In this document: in pieces, positions 8,095 to 14,810 of the stretch
Layout: every line of letters begins with the position of its first letter
How positions within the stretch are numbered: the stretch's first letter is position 1
Origin: CAZQXD01 sp964597315
Lineage (GTDB): Bacteria; Pseudomonadota; Gammaproteobacteria; Competibacterales; Competibacteraceae
Direction of reading: 5' to 3'
Length of the DNA stretch: 19,391 nt
NCBI GenBank assembly: GCA_964597315.1
Contig: CAZQXD010000075.1
Span: forward strand, 1 to 19,391
The notes under the pieces: generated by a model
The model's input: only the letters and a program-made list of their open reading frames with translations
Database searches by the model: none
What the model was told of the DNA's origin: nothing
Position numbers and translations under genes: made by a program

Positions 8095-9459
8095 TCACAG
8101 CGTATTGAGAACCTCGGGAAACCGGCCGACAGCGGTGATTTCGAGACCCTCGACCCCCCGCTTGCGGGGGGCATTGGCCCGGGGCACGATGGCCCGCTTA
8201 AAGCCGTGCTTGGCCGCTTCCCGCAGCCGTTCCTCGCCATTGGGCACTGGGCGAATCTCTCCGGCTAGGCCCACCTCCCCGAACACGATCAAGTCGGTGG
8301 GTAGTGGCCGGTCCCGGAAACTGGACAGACAGGCCAACAGCACCGCCAAATCCGAGGCGGTCTCGTTGATCCGAACCCCGCCCACGGCATTGACGTAGAC
8401 ATCCTGATCGTACATGGCGATGCCGCCGTGACGGTGTAAGACTGCCAGCAACATGGCCAAGCGGTTTTGCTCCAGCCCCAGGGTCAGGCGCCGGGGGTTG
8501 CCCCCATGACATTCGTCCACCAGAGCCTGGATTTCCACCAGCAGCGGCCGGGTGCCCTCCCGGGTAACCATGATCACGCTGCCGGCCACCGGCTGTTCGT
8601 GGCGGGACAAAAAAATGGCCGAAGGGTTGGACACCTCCCGCAACCCTTTCTCGGTCATGGCGAACACCCCTAGCTCATTGACCGGGCCGAAACGGTTTTT
8701 CACCGCCCGCATCACCCGGTAGCGGCTGCCGCTGTCCCCCTCGAAGTACAGCACCGTATCCACCATATGCTCCAGCACCCGAGGACCGGCGATAGCCCCT
8801 TCCTTAGTGACGTGGCCCACCAAAAACAGCGCAGTGTCGGTGCGCTTGGCGTAGCGCACCAACTGGGCGGCGCTCTCCCGTACCTGAGCCACCGAACCGG
8901 GGGCGCTTTGCAGCCGCTCCGTGAACAGGGTTTGGATGGAGTCGATGACCAGCACCTGGGGACGTTCCTGCTCCGCCACCCCCAGCACGCTTTCCACACA
9001 GGTTTCCGGCAGCAGTCGCAGGGGAGCTTGTTCCAGCCCCAGGCGCTGGGCCCGCAGCCGAATCTGCTGAGGGGATTCCTCGCCGCTCACATACAAGGCT
9101 TTGCGCTGATGGCTGAGGTGGGTCAGGGTCTGCAACAAAATGGTGGATTTGCCGATCCCCGGATCGCCGCCGATCAGGATCACCGAACCGGCCACCAGCC
9201 CACCCCCCAACACCCGGTCCAACTCCTGAATGCTGCTCGGTAGACGGGTTTCCCCCTCGGTTCGCACGGCGGCAAGATCATGAACCACGGTTTCCCGGGC
9301 TGCCGCAAAACCGCTAAATCGACTGTCCCGAGTCATGGTCGGCGTGGCCAGGGTCTCTTGCAAGGCGTTCCAGGCGCCGCACTCGCCACACTGCCCGGAC
9401 CACTTGGAAAACTGGGCGCCGCACTCGGTGCAAGCGTAGATGCTACGGGCCTTAACCAC
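8095..9459 (-). CDS. radA: DNA repair helicase RadA/Sms
   Basis: RadA is a RecA-like, DnaB-related helicase that processes branched DNA and recombination intermediates. The 454-residue protein shows the full layout. A C4 zinc finger with Cys10, Cys13, Cys24 and Cys27 comes first. The Walker A motif GGDPGIGKST follows at residues 97-106, Walker B VLVIDSIQ at 169-176 and the RadA-specific KNRFG at 254-258. A C-terminal Lon-protease-like domain covers about 285-454. The start codon is GTG (9457-9459), preceded by an AGGAACGGGA purine-rich stretch; it begins inside the last codons of alr, overlapping by 8 bp, which suggests translational coupling. The zinc finger begins at residue 10, so there is no room for a much later start. 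A probable terminator lies just downstream. Confidence 0.96.
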   Translation of the reverse strand: MVKARSIYACTECGAQFSKWSGQCGECGAWNALQETLATPTMTRDSRFSGFAAARETVVHDLAAVRTEGETRLPSSIQELDRVLGGGLVAGSVILIGGDPGIGKSTILLQTLTHLSHQRKALYVSGEESPQQIRLRAQRLGLEQAPLRLLPETCVESVLGVAEQERPQVLVIDSIQTLFTERLQSAPGSVAQVRESAAQLVRYAKRTDTALFLVGHVTKEGAIAGPRVLEHMVDTVLYFEGDSGSRYRVMRAVKNRFGPVNELGVFAMTEKGLREVSNPSAIFLSRHEQPVAGSVIMVTREGTRPLLVEIQALVDECHGGNPRRLTLGLEQNRLAMLLAVLHRHGGIAMYDQDVYVNAVGGVRINETASDLAVLLACLSSFRDRPLPTDLIVFGEVGLAGEIRPVPNGEERLREAAKHGFKRAIVPRANAPRKRGVEGLEITAVGRFPEVLNTL

Positions 9460-10540
9460 GATTGTCCCGTTCCTGAAAATAGACCCGGGAGGTCACCCCG
9501 CAGGTGAGTTGGTAGGGGATAGTGGAAGCGGCTCGGGCCACGATCTCCACCGGCATCCCCTCTCCCCACAGCACCACTGGGTCTCCCACCCGGGCGTTGG
9601 GATGGTTGCGTAGATCCACACAGAGCATGTCCATGGACACTCGGCCGATCACGCAAGCATCGTGGCCGTTGACCAACAGCGGCGTACCGGAAGGCGCATG
9701 GCGGGGGTAGCCGTCTCCGTAGCCAATGGCCGCCACCCCCATAACCATATCCTCGGGGCAGCGCCAGGCGCAGTTATAGCCTACCGGTTCGTCCCGGCGC
9801 AGGCGTCTGACGGCGATCAGCCGGGTAGTCAGGGTCATCACCGGCCGTAGCCCCTCCTCGCTCCCCAGGCTGTCGGCAAAGGGCGAAGCCCCATACAGCA
9901 TGATCCCCGGGCGCACCCAATCCAGATGGGTGTGGGGCCAGCCTAATACCCCGGCGGAATTGGCTAGGGAAAACTCCCCCTCCAGACCTTGGCCAGCTTC
10001 CCGGAGCAGCCGTAACTGGAGGTCCGTAAAATCGCTGCTCCGGTCGTCGGCGGTGGCCAGATGGCTCATGATGCGCGGTTGCGGAGCCACCCCAGGACAG
10101 GCTGCCAATCGCTTCCAGACCTCCCGCACCCGGGCCGGCTCCAGGCCCAGTCGATGCATGCCGGTGTCGATTTTTATCCACACTTTTATGGGACGGTTCA
10201 CCGGGGTGCGCTCCAGCATCTCCACTTGGGACGGGTGATGGACCACGACCTCCAGCCCGAGGCGACTACACACCGGCAACTCGGCGGCTTCGAACATCCC
10301 CTCCAATAGCAGAATAGGGGTCTGGATGCCAGCATCCCGCAACTCCAGGGCCTCCTCGATACAGGCCACTGCCAGAGCGTCAGCTTCGGCCAGGGCGCGA
10401 CCCACCCGAACCAGGCCATGGCCGTAGCCATTGGCTTTGACCGCCGCCGCCACCCGACAGCCGGGGGCGGCGCGGCGAACCCGTTGCAAATTATGGCGCA
10501 GGGCCTCCAGGTTGATCGAAGCGGTAGTGGGTCGGCTCAC
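9452..10540 (-). CDS. alr: alanine racemase, catabolic/biosynthetic PLP enzyme
   Basis: It interconverts L- and D-alanine with pyridoxal phosphate, supplying D-alanine for peptidoglycan. The 362-residue length fits the family. The PLP lysine is Lys35 in AAVKANGYGHG (32-42). The second catalytic base is most likely Tyr255 in the segment EPVGYN. The motifs IKIDTGMHRLG, GIMLYGASP, GYGDGYPR (273-280) and GRVSMDM (299-305) are all present. The start is GTG (10538-10540) and shares four bases with the dnaB stop (GTGA), while its own end overlaps radA by 8 bp. The gene is therefore translationally locked between two DNA-metabolism genes. The dnaB-alr order is conserved in many gammaproteobacteria, including E. 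coli. Which physiological role (constitutive or catabolic) applies cannot be told from sequence, but the location matches the constitutive E. coli alr. Confidence 0.96.
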   Translation of the reverse strand: MSRPTTASINLEALRHNLQRVRRAAPGCRVAAAVKANGYGHGLVRVGRALAEADALAVACIEEALELRDAGIQTPILLLEGMFEAAELPVCSRLGLEVVVHHPSQVEMLERTPVNRPIKVWIKIDTGMHRLGLEPARVREVWKRLAACPGVAPQPRIMSHLATADDRSSDFTDLQLRLLREAGQGLEGEFSLANSAGVLGWPHTHLDWVRPGIMLYGASPFADSLGSEEGLRPVMTLTTRLIAVRRLRRDEPVGYNCAWRCPEDMVMGVAAIGYGDGYPRHAPSGTPLLVNGHDACVIGRVSMDMLCVDLRNHPNARVGDPVVLWGEGMPVEIVARAASTIPYQLTCGVTSRVYFQERDNRG

Positions 10541-11934
10541 GAATAATCACCGTCGGTGTAGCTGTCCGGCGCGAAGTTTTCGAAACGCGTGTATTTGCCC
10601 AGGAACGTCAGTCGCACCGTGCCGATGGGACCGTTACGCTGCTTGCCGATGATGATCTCGGCGATGCCCTTGTCGGGGCTTTCTGGGTTATAGACCTCAT
10701 CCCGGTAAATAAAGCAGATCAAGTCCGCATCCTGTTCGATCGCACCCGATTCACGAAGATCGGACATGACTGGCCGCTTGTTGGGCCGTTGTTCCAGGCT
10801 GCGATTGAGCTGGGACAGGGCGATCACCGGCGCATCCAGTTCCTTGGCAAGGGCCTTCAGACCCCGGGAAATCTCGGATATCTCCGTGGCCCGGTTCTCG
10901 GAATTGCCGGGCACCTGCATGAGTTGCAGATAGTCGATGATGATCAGCCCCAGCGCCCCATGCTCCCGCTGCAAGCGCCTGGCCCGGGCGCGCACTTCGC
11001 TAGGACTCAGGGCGGCGCTGTCGTCGATAAACAAGGGCTTTTCGGCGAGGATGCTCACCGCCGAGGTGAGCCGGGGCCAGTCGTCGTCCTCCAGCTTGCC
11101 GGTGCGCACACGGTGCTGGTCAATGCGACCTAGGGAGGACATCATGCGTAGCACCAGATGCTCGCCGGGCATTTCCATGCTAAAGATGGCCACTGGCATA
11201 TCGTGCTTGATAGCGGCGTTTTCGGCGATATTCATAGCGAAACTAGTCTTGCCCATGGACGGTCGGCCAGCTACGATGACCATATCGCCTGCTTGCAGAC
11301 CAGCGGTCATCTCGTCGAAATCGTGCCAGCCGGTGGGTACCCCCGTCACCGGGTTATCCCGCTGAAACAGGGTGTCGATGCGGTCCACCGCCCGGGTCAG
11401 CAGCTCCTTGACCCCCACGAAGCCCTCCCGGCCCCGAGCGCCTTTCTCAGCGATGGCGAACACCCGGGACTCAGCTTCATCTAGTAACTGCCTACTGTCC
11501 CGCCCCTCGGGGTTGTAGGCGCTGCCGGCAATCTCGGTTCCCACCTGGATAAGCTGGCGCAGCACCGCCCGTTCCCGAACGATGTCCGCATAAGCGCTAA
11601 TATTGGCCGCCGACGGGGTGTCCCGGGCCAACACCGCCAGGTAGGCTAGACCACCAGCGTCCTCCAGTTGGTTGTTGCGCTCCAGGTGTTCCTTGAGGGT
11701 GACCACATCAAAGGGCGATCCCCGCTCCGCCAAGCTGCGAATAGCAGCAAAGATCAGGCGGTGGTCGGCCCGGTAGAAATCCTCCTTAACCACCCGATCC
11801 GCCACCTGGTCCCAGGCGGCGTTGTCCAGCAGCAGCCCTCCCAACACCGATTGCTCGGCCTCCAGGGAATGCGGAGGCACCCTGAGAGCCTCGGTGGCAA
11901 GGTCTTTTTTATCCTTTGAAACAAAGGTTTGCAT
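10537..11934 (-). CDS. dnaB: replicative DNA helicase DnaB
   Basis: DnaB is the hexameric 5'-3' helicase that unwinds the replication fork and contacts primase and the clamp loader. The 465-residue protein is the normal size and has no intein. The N-terminal domain (about residues 15-120) begins with PPHSLEAEQSVLGGLL. After the linker, the RecA-like domain has Walker A GRPSMGKTS at 223-231. Walker B (LIIIDYLQLM) and the motif ENRATEISEISRGLK follow, and the arginine-containing SDLRESGAIEQDAD segment comes near the C terminus. The ATG at 11934 is preceded by no strong ribosome binding site. A 107-bp gap separates it from rplI; it holds a G-run/C-run repeat at 12009-12031 without a T tract, and a possible -10 (TACACT) with no good -35. 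It may be read from the rpsF promoter as well as its own. It overlaps alr by 4 bp. Confidence 0.97.
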   Translation of the reverse strand: MQTFVSKDKKDLATEALRVPPHSLEAEQSVLGGLLLDNAAWDQVADRVVKEDFYRADHRLIFAAIRSLAERGSPFDVVTLKEHLERNNQLEDAGGLAYLAVLARDTPSAANISAYADIVRERAVLRQLIQVGTEIAGSAYNPEGRDSRQLLDEAESRVFAIAEKGARGREGFVGVKELLTRAVDRIDTLFQRDNPVTGVPTGWHDFDEMTAGLQAGDMVIVAGRPSMGKTSFAMNIAENAAIKHDMPVAIFSMEMPGEHLVLRMMSSLGRIDQHRVRTGKLEDDDWPRLTSAVSILAEKPLFIDDSAALSPSEVRARARRLQREHGALGLIIIDYLQLMQVPGNSENRATEISEISRGLKALAKELDAPVIALSQLNRSLEQRPNKRPVMSDLRESGAIEQDADLICFIYRDEVYNPESPDKGIAEIIIGKQRNGPIGTVRLTFLGKYTRFENFAPDSYTDGDYS

Positions 11935-12041
11935 AAATACACCAAAAACCGGACCAACCCGGGGAAAGGGGCCGGCGAACGGCTTTAGTGTAGCGCAAAG
12001 CGGGGGGTGGGGGGACGGTGGACGCCCCCCCGACTTGGGGA

Positions 12042-12491
12042 TCAGGCGGCGATAACGTTGATGCGGATATGGGTGTCCACATCGGTATGCAGATGCAGGG
12101 GCACGTCATACTCGCCCACCTGGCGGATAGAACCACCGTCGGGCAGCCGTACTTCATGTTTGTTCAACTCAATCCCGGCGGCGGACACGGCATTGGCGAT
12201 ATCGGCGGGGCCTACCGAGCCAAACAACCGGCCCTCGTTACCGGCCTTCACCGACAGGGTGACCACCAGATCGGAGAGCTGTTCACGGCGGGCTTCGGCC
12301 TTGGCCTGGGTCTCGGCGGCCTTTTTCTCCAACTCGGCCCGCTGGGCCTCGAAACGAGCCACGTTGGCGGCGCTAGCCTCGGTTGCTTTTCCCTTTGGGA
12401 TCAGGTAATTACGACCATAACCGGGCTTGACCTTGACCTGGTCTCCCAGATTGCCCAGGTTGGCGATTTTCTCAAGTAAAATAACGTCCAT
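12042..12491 (-). CDS. rplI: 50S ribosomal protein L9
   Basis: L9 binds 23S rRNA at the base of the L1 stalk and helps limit frameshifting and ribosome crowding. The 149-residue length is standard. The N-terminal rRNA-binding domain shows MDVILLEKIANLG and the loop QVKVKPGYGRNYLIPKGKA (about residues 18-36). A long charged helix follows at about 42-75, then the C-terminal domain with NEGRLFGSVGPADIA. A GGAG ribosome binding site is 7-8 bp before the ATG. It is the last of the ribosomal-protein cluster, 36 bp after the DUF2232-like gene and 107 bp before dnaB. Confidence 0.97.
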   Translation of the reverse strand: MDVILLEKIANLGNLGDQVKVKPGYGRNYLIPKGKATEASAANVARFEAQRAELEKKAAETQAKAEARREQLSDLVVTLSVKAGNEGRLFGSVGPADIANAVSAAGIELNKHEVRLPDGGSIRQVGEYDVPLHLHTDVDTHIRINVIAA

Positions 12492-12527
12492 CGGTATGCT
12501 CCGAATAGTAATTGGCAGGGGCCGGTA

Positions 12528-13433
12528 TTACGAACGCCCCAGTTTGGGTTTGACACGGGCACGAAAGTCCGCCCAGGCATCCGCTACCCCCAGCAAGGCC
12601 ACCAGTTCCCAGGTGAACAGCAGCAGCACATAAAACGCCACTAGCCAAATGGTGGCCAGACGGCGCAGCCCAACCAGACCGTGGACCACGGCCACACCCT
12701 GTATGGCGTAGATCAGCACCAGTACCAAGGCCAGATTGCCCAGCAACGGCAAGCCGGTAAGCCAGGCCATGGCCATTATCCCCAGTGTTCCCGCCGCCAT
12801 GGGTCGGCCCAGGCGCAGCGCGTGAAACTCGCTTTGGAATCCACCGGGATTGTAAAGCAGCGCCTGCCACCAGCGGGCCAATAGCAGCCCCAGCAACACC
12901 CATACCAGCACTGAAACCACGAGCATGCCAGGCAACAACGGCGCCCATACCGTCAAGGCTTCAAGCCACTGATCCAGCGCGGCCTGCTGTTGGGCATCAC
13001 CGACGGAGGCCATGGAGGCCCTGATTCCATCCAGCAATTGGGTCCACCAGAGGGTGGGGTCCCCCAGCACCAGGTAGAACAGCAGCACCGCCACCGAACC
13101 CATTAGCATCGCCACTTGCAGGGTGCGGGCCAGGGACACAGTGGCGCGCAGCGCCAAGGCCAGCAGCCACAAGGGCAGCCAGAACAGGGGCAGCACCCCC
13201 AACAGCGCCGCCGGGGTGGAAAAGACCAACCAGGCAAATACAGCGCTGCCCAAACTGGCCACGGCCAGCACCACCCCACCCTCCAGGGCGCCCCGGCGCA
13301 GGGTGACCAAGGCCACGGCGCCCCCGCTGATGACCAACAAGGGCGGCGCCACCAGAAACAGCAGAGCGCAGCCGGCGGCCACCAGGGCCGCCTGGGAGCG
13401 ACCGTTCATGATAAAAGAGGCCAAGGCGCGCAT
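12528..13433 (-). CDS. DUF2232-like multi-pass membrane protein
   Basis: The function is not known. The 301-residue protein is highly hydrophobic, with about eight predicted membrane segments spread along its length, and lacks enzymatic motifs I can recognise. Its composition, topology and position between rpsR and rplI match the YybS/DUF2232-type proteins found at this place in Pseudomonas and other gammaproteobacteria that lie outside the enteric group. The chosen ATG at 13433 lacks a clear ribosome binding site. A second in-frame ATG at 13409 (MNGRSQ) would start just before the first membrane segment, so the N terminus may be eight residues shorter. It is 21 bp downstream of rpsR and is surely cotranscribed with the ribosomal genes. 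The protein ends with a short basic tail (FRARVKPKLGRS). Confidence 0.8.
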   Translation of the reverse strand: MRALASFIMNGRSQAALVAAGCALLFLVAPPLLVISGGAVALVTLRRGALEGGVVLAVASLGSAVFAWLVFSTPAALLGVLPLFWLPLWLLALALRATVSLARTLQVAMLMGSVAVLLFYLVLGDPTLWWTQLLDGIRASMASVGDAQQQAALDQWLEALTVWAPLLPGMLVVSVLVWVLLGLLLARWWQALLYNPGGFQSEFHALRLGRPMAAGTLGIMAMAWLTGLPLLGNLALVLVLIYAIQGVAVVHGLVGLRRLATIWLVAFYVLLLFTWELVALLGVADAWADFRARVKPKLGRS

Positions 13434-13454
13434 GGGAGTTAGGGTCCGGTTTAC

Positions 13455-13679
13455 TTAGTGGCGATCGGTGTAGGGCAGCAAGGCCAGAAACCGTGCCCGC
13501 TTGATGGCCGTGGACAACTGACGCTGGTAGCGGGCCTTGGTTCCGGTGATACGGCTGGGCACGATCTTGCCGGTCTCGGAAACATAGTTTTTCAGTGTGT
13601 TGAGGTCTTTATAGTCGATTTCCTTGACCTCATCGGCGGTAAAACGACAGAACTTCTTACGGCGAAAAAAACGTGACAT
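13455..13679 (-). CDS. rpsR: 30S ribosomal protein S18
   Basis: S18 binds the central domain of 16S rRNA on the platform as a heterodimer with S6. The 74-residue length is normal for gammaproteobacteria. Recognisable features are the basic N terminus with FFRRKKFCRF, DYKDLNTLKNYVSE, and the core GKIVPSRITGTKARYQRQL followed by the helix IKRARFLALLPYT. A GAGGAATAA ribosome binding site overlaps the end of priB, whose stop is 3 bp upstream of the ATG, so translation is probably coupled. Confidence 0.97.
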   Translation of the reverse strand: MSRFFRRKKFCRFTADEVKEIDYKDLNTLKNYVSETGKIVPSRITGTKARYQRQLSTAIKRARFLALLPYTDRH

Positions 13680-13682
13680 GGG

Positions 13683-14012
13683 TTATTCCTCTATATCAGG
13701 CAGTATCTCGATACACTCGGCGTGAAGCACCAGCCAGTGCTCGCCCTGGCGGTGGTTGGCGCGGCTCAGAAACCCCCGCACCCGCACCGCAGCGCCCGGA
13801 TCAAGCCCTTGGGCATGGCTGGCCAGTGGCTCGCCACAGGCCAGCACCAGCAGCCGCGCTCGGGCCTCCCGGGGATGGCCCGCCTCGGTCTGATGAGAAC
13901 GATGGTTCAAGAAAAACCGAGTCATCGGCAATCCAGCGGGGGAGTGACGGGTTCGTCCGGGACCATCCACCACACCCGCGATCACCACGTGATTGTCTTC
14001 ACGGCGGGTCAT
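13683..14012 (-). CDS. priB: primosomal replication protein PriB
   Basis: PriB is a dimeric OB-fold single-strand DNA-binding protein that works with PriA and DnaT in restarting stalled replication forks. The 109-residue protein fits the family in size and in the pattern NHVVIAGVVDGP near the start, TRHSPAGLPMTRFFLNHRS (about residues 17-35), VRVRGFLSR, and the C-terminal HAECIEIL. It lies between rpsF and rpsR, as in E. coli. The gap to rpsF is 15 bp and the gap to rpsR is 3 bp. The only purine-rich site before the ATG (GAGGAATAG) is about 20 bp upstream and overlaps the rpsF stop, so expression may depend on coupling. Confidence 0.93.
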   Translation of the reverse strand: MTRREDNHVVIAGVVDGPGRTRHSPAGLPMTRFFLNHRSHQTEAGHPREARARLLVLACGEPLASHAQGLDPGAAVRVRGFLSRANHRQGEHWLVLHAECIEILPDIEE

Positions 14013-14027
14013 GACGGCCAGGCGGGC

Positions 14028-14498
14028 CTATTCCTCGTTATCGCTGTCGCTCGAATCGTCGCTGTCGCTGTCGCCGTCCCGATCGCCCCGGTCGCCCCGG
14101 TCGCCCCGGTCGCCCCGGTCGCCCCGGTCGCCCCGGTCGCCCCGGCCACCCCGCTCACCCCGCTCACCCCGTTCGTCGTCACGGGCCTTGATCAGAGGGG
14201 AAGGTTCGGTATCGGGTCCGGGACGAGTGATAACCATCTTGCGCAATACCGCATCATTAAAGCGGAAAGCGGACTCCAGTTCGTCCAAGACCGCCTGGCT
14301 GCACTCAACGTTCATAAGCACATAATGGGCTTTGTGAACTTTGTTAATGGGGTAGGCCAGTTGCCGCCGACCCCAATCTTCCAGCCGGTGGATTCTGCCG
14401 CCGTCGCCTTCGATCATACCCCGATAGCGGTCGATCATGGCGGGCACTTGTTCACTCTGGTCTGGATGGACCAGGAACACGACTTCATAATGGCGCAT
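14028..14498 (-). CDS. rpsF: 30S ribosomal protein S6 with RGD-repeat acidic tail
   Basis: S6 pairs with S18 on the 30S platform. The conserved core covers residues 1 to about 97: MRHYEVVFLVHPDQS, the WGRRQLAYPINK motif (42-53), HYVLMNVE, and FNDAVLRKMVI (80-90). The total length of 156 exceeds the roughly 95-residue core because of a tail from about residue 107. This tail has Arg-Gly-Glu units, seven consecutive Arg-Gly-Asp triplets at 119-139, and a strongly acidic Asp/Ser end finishing in Asn-Glu-Glu. In E. coli the C-terminal glutamates of S6 are extended by RimK, and the Glu-Glu end here would suit that, but this is inference. An AAGGAG ribosome binding site is 6 bp before the ATG, in a potential leader hairpin. 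It is the first gene of the operon. Confidence 0.97.
   Translation of the reverse strand: MRHYEVVFLVHPDQSEQVPAMIDRYRGMIEGDGGRIHRLEDWGRRQLAYPINKVHKAHYVLMNVECSQAVLDELESAFRFNDAVLRKMVITRPGPDTEPSPLIKARDDERGERGERGGRGDRGDRGDRGDRGDRGDRGDRDGDSDSDDSSDSDNEE
14081..14170 (-). repeat. 9-bp tandem repeat coding for the S6 RGD tail
   Basis: Ten consecutive 9-bp units are visible. Six are identical (ggtcgcccc on the plus strand, 14090-14143), flanked by one variant (gatcgcccc, 14081-14089), ggccacccc at 14144-14152, and two gctcacccc units at 14153-14170. Each unit is a whole number of codons (Arg-Gly-Asp or Arg-Gly-Glu), so gain or loss of units keeps the rpsF frame open. The identical copies suggest recent expansion by slippage. 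Confidence 0.97.
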
Positions 14499-14518
14499 CT
14501 AATCTCCTTACGGATTAG
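14499..14518 (-). promoter_or_regulatory. rpsF leader hairpin holding the ribosome binding site
   Basis: In the RNA a perfect 6-bp stem (ctaatc and gattag) ends directly before the rpsF ATG and encloses an 8-nt loop with most of the ribosome binding site and a CCG formed at the stem-loop junction. S6:S18 complexes are known to repress their own operon in several bacteria by binding a CCG-containing leader structure. This could be such a site, but I cannot show that the known secondary structure is matched. Confidence 0.4.
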
Positions 14519-14558
14519 CATGACTAAGCCCCCCCAGTGAGGGATGGGGCAAGGAGTA

Positions 14559-14575
14559 CCGGCCTAGAAGGCCGG
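14559..14575 (-). promoter_or_regulatory. GC-rich hairpin in the rpsF leader
   Basis: The sequence ccggcctagaaggccgg can form a 6-bp GC stem with a 5-nt loop. In the rpsF direction the T run lies before the hairpin, not after it, so it is not a usual terminator. For rpsF it would be near the 5' end of the leader RNA and may stabilise the transcript or take part in leader folding. Confidence 0.4.
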
Positions 14576-14586
14576 AAAAACCGCCT

Positions 14587-14615
14587 ATTGTAAGCACCCT
14601 CCGGGTATCCTGCAA
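14587..14615 (-). promoter_or_regulatory. predicted sigma70 promoter of the rpsF operon
   Basis: On the minus strand TTGCAG (14610-14615) and TACAAT (14587-14592) are separated by exactly 17 bp. The -10 matches the consensus in five of six bases. It lies about 90 bp upstream of rpsF, leaving a leader that contains the stable hairpin ccggcc-ttcta-ggccgg (14559-14575) and the start-proximal hairpin. Confidence 0.55.
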
Positions 14616-14643
14616 TGGGAGCGGTTCAGACCCGGCGCTGTGC

Positions 14644-14649
14644 TAGACT
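14644..14649 (+). promoter_or_regulatory. possible extended -10 for the lipoprotein-xpaC-telA genes
   Basis: TGC followed by TAGACT resembles an extended -10 element about 60 bp before the small open reading frame at 14708. No good -35 is present; TTCAGA at 14625-14630 is only 13 bp upstream. It is offered because a plus-strand promoter is needed in this divergent gap. Confidence 0.25.
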
Positions 14650-14707
14650 GCCGGTGACTTTGTTCATACATTGCAGACCGGCCGCGCTGCCGGCGGGATG
14701 TGTCGCC

Positions 14708-14797
14708 ATGCAAGGGTTTTTCTATCGATCTCTGGGTCTTGTACTGCTGCTCATGAGTCTGGGCTTGGCATCCTGCCAGGCATTCCTGGCGGTCTGA
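14708..14797 (+). CDS. possible 29-residue lipoprotein
   Basis: This short frame encodes a positively charged start (MQGFFYRS), a hydrophobic stretch rich in Leu, and the sequence LGLASC at residues 18-23, which is a good lipobox (L-A-S-C) with Cys23 as the possible lipidation site. After cleavage only seven residues (CQAFLAV) would remain, which is extremely short even for small lipoproteins such as entericidins. The start has only a weak purine-rich site. It ends 13 bp before the xpaC-like gene, which itself lacks a clear ribosome binding site, so this frame may act as a leader peptide coupled to xpaC. A reading frame of this size with a hydrophobic core can occur by chance, so it is a candidate only. 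Confidence 0.35.
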   Translation: MQGFFYRSLGLVLLLMSLGLASCQAFLAV

Positions 14798-14810
14798 GTC
14801 GGGCGCCGTC

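Noticed and set aside
12009..12031. G-run/C-run repeat as terminator after rplI
   Set aside because: A 6-bp stem can form, but there is no T tract on the minus strand; transcription may continue into dnaB.
14081..14170. Possible CRISPR array
   Set aside because: The units are contiguous 9-bp repeats without spacers and lie inside the rpsF coding sequence.
13993..14325. Plus-strand frame with Arg-Ser-Pro repeats across rpsF
   Set aside because: It is the antisense reading of the S6 9-bp repeat; the minus strand holds the conserved S6 protein.
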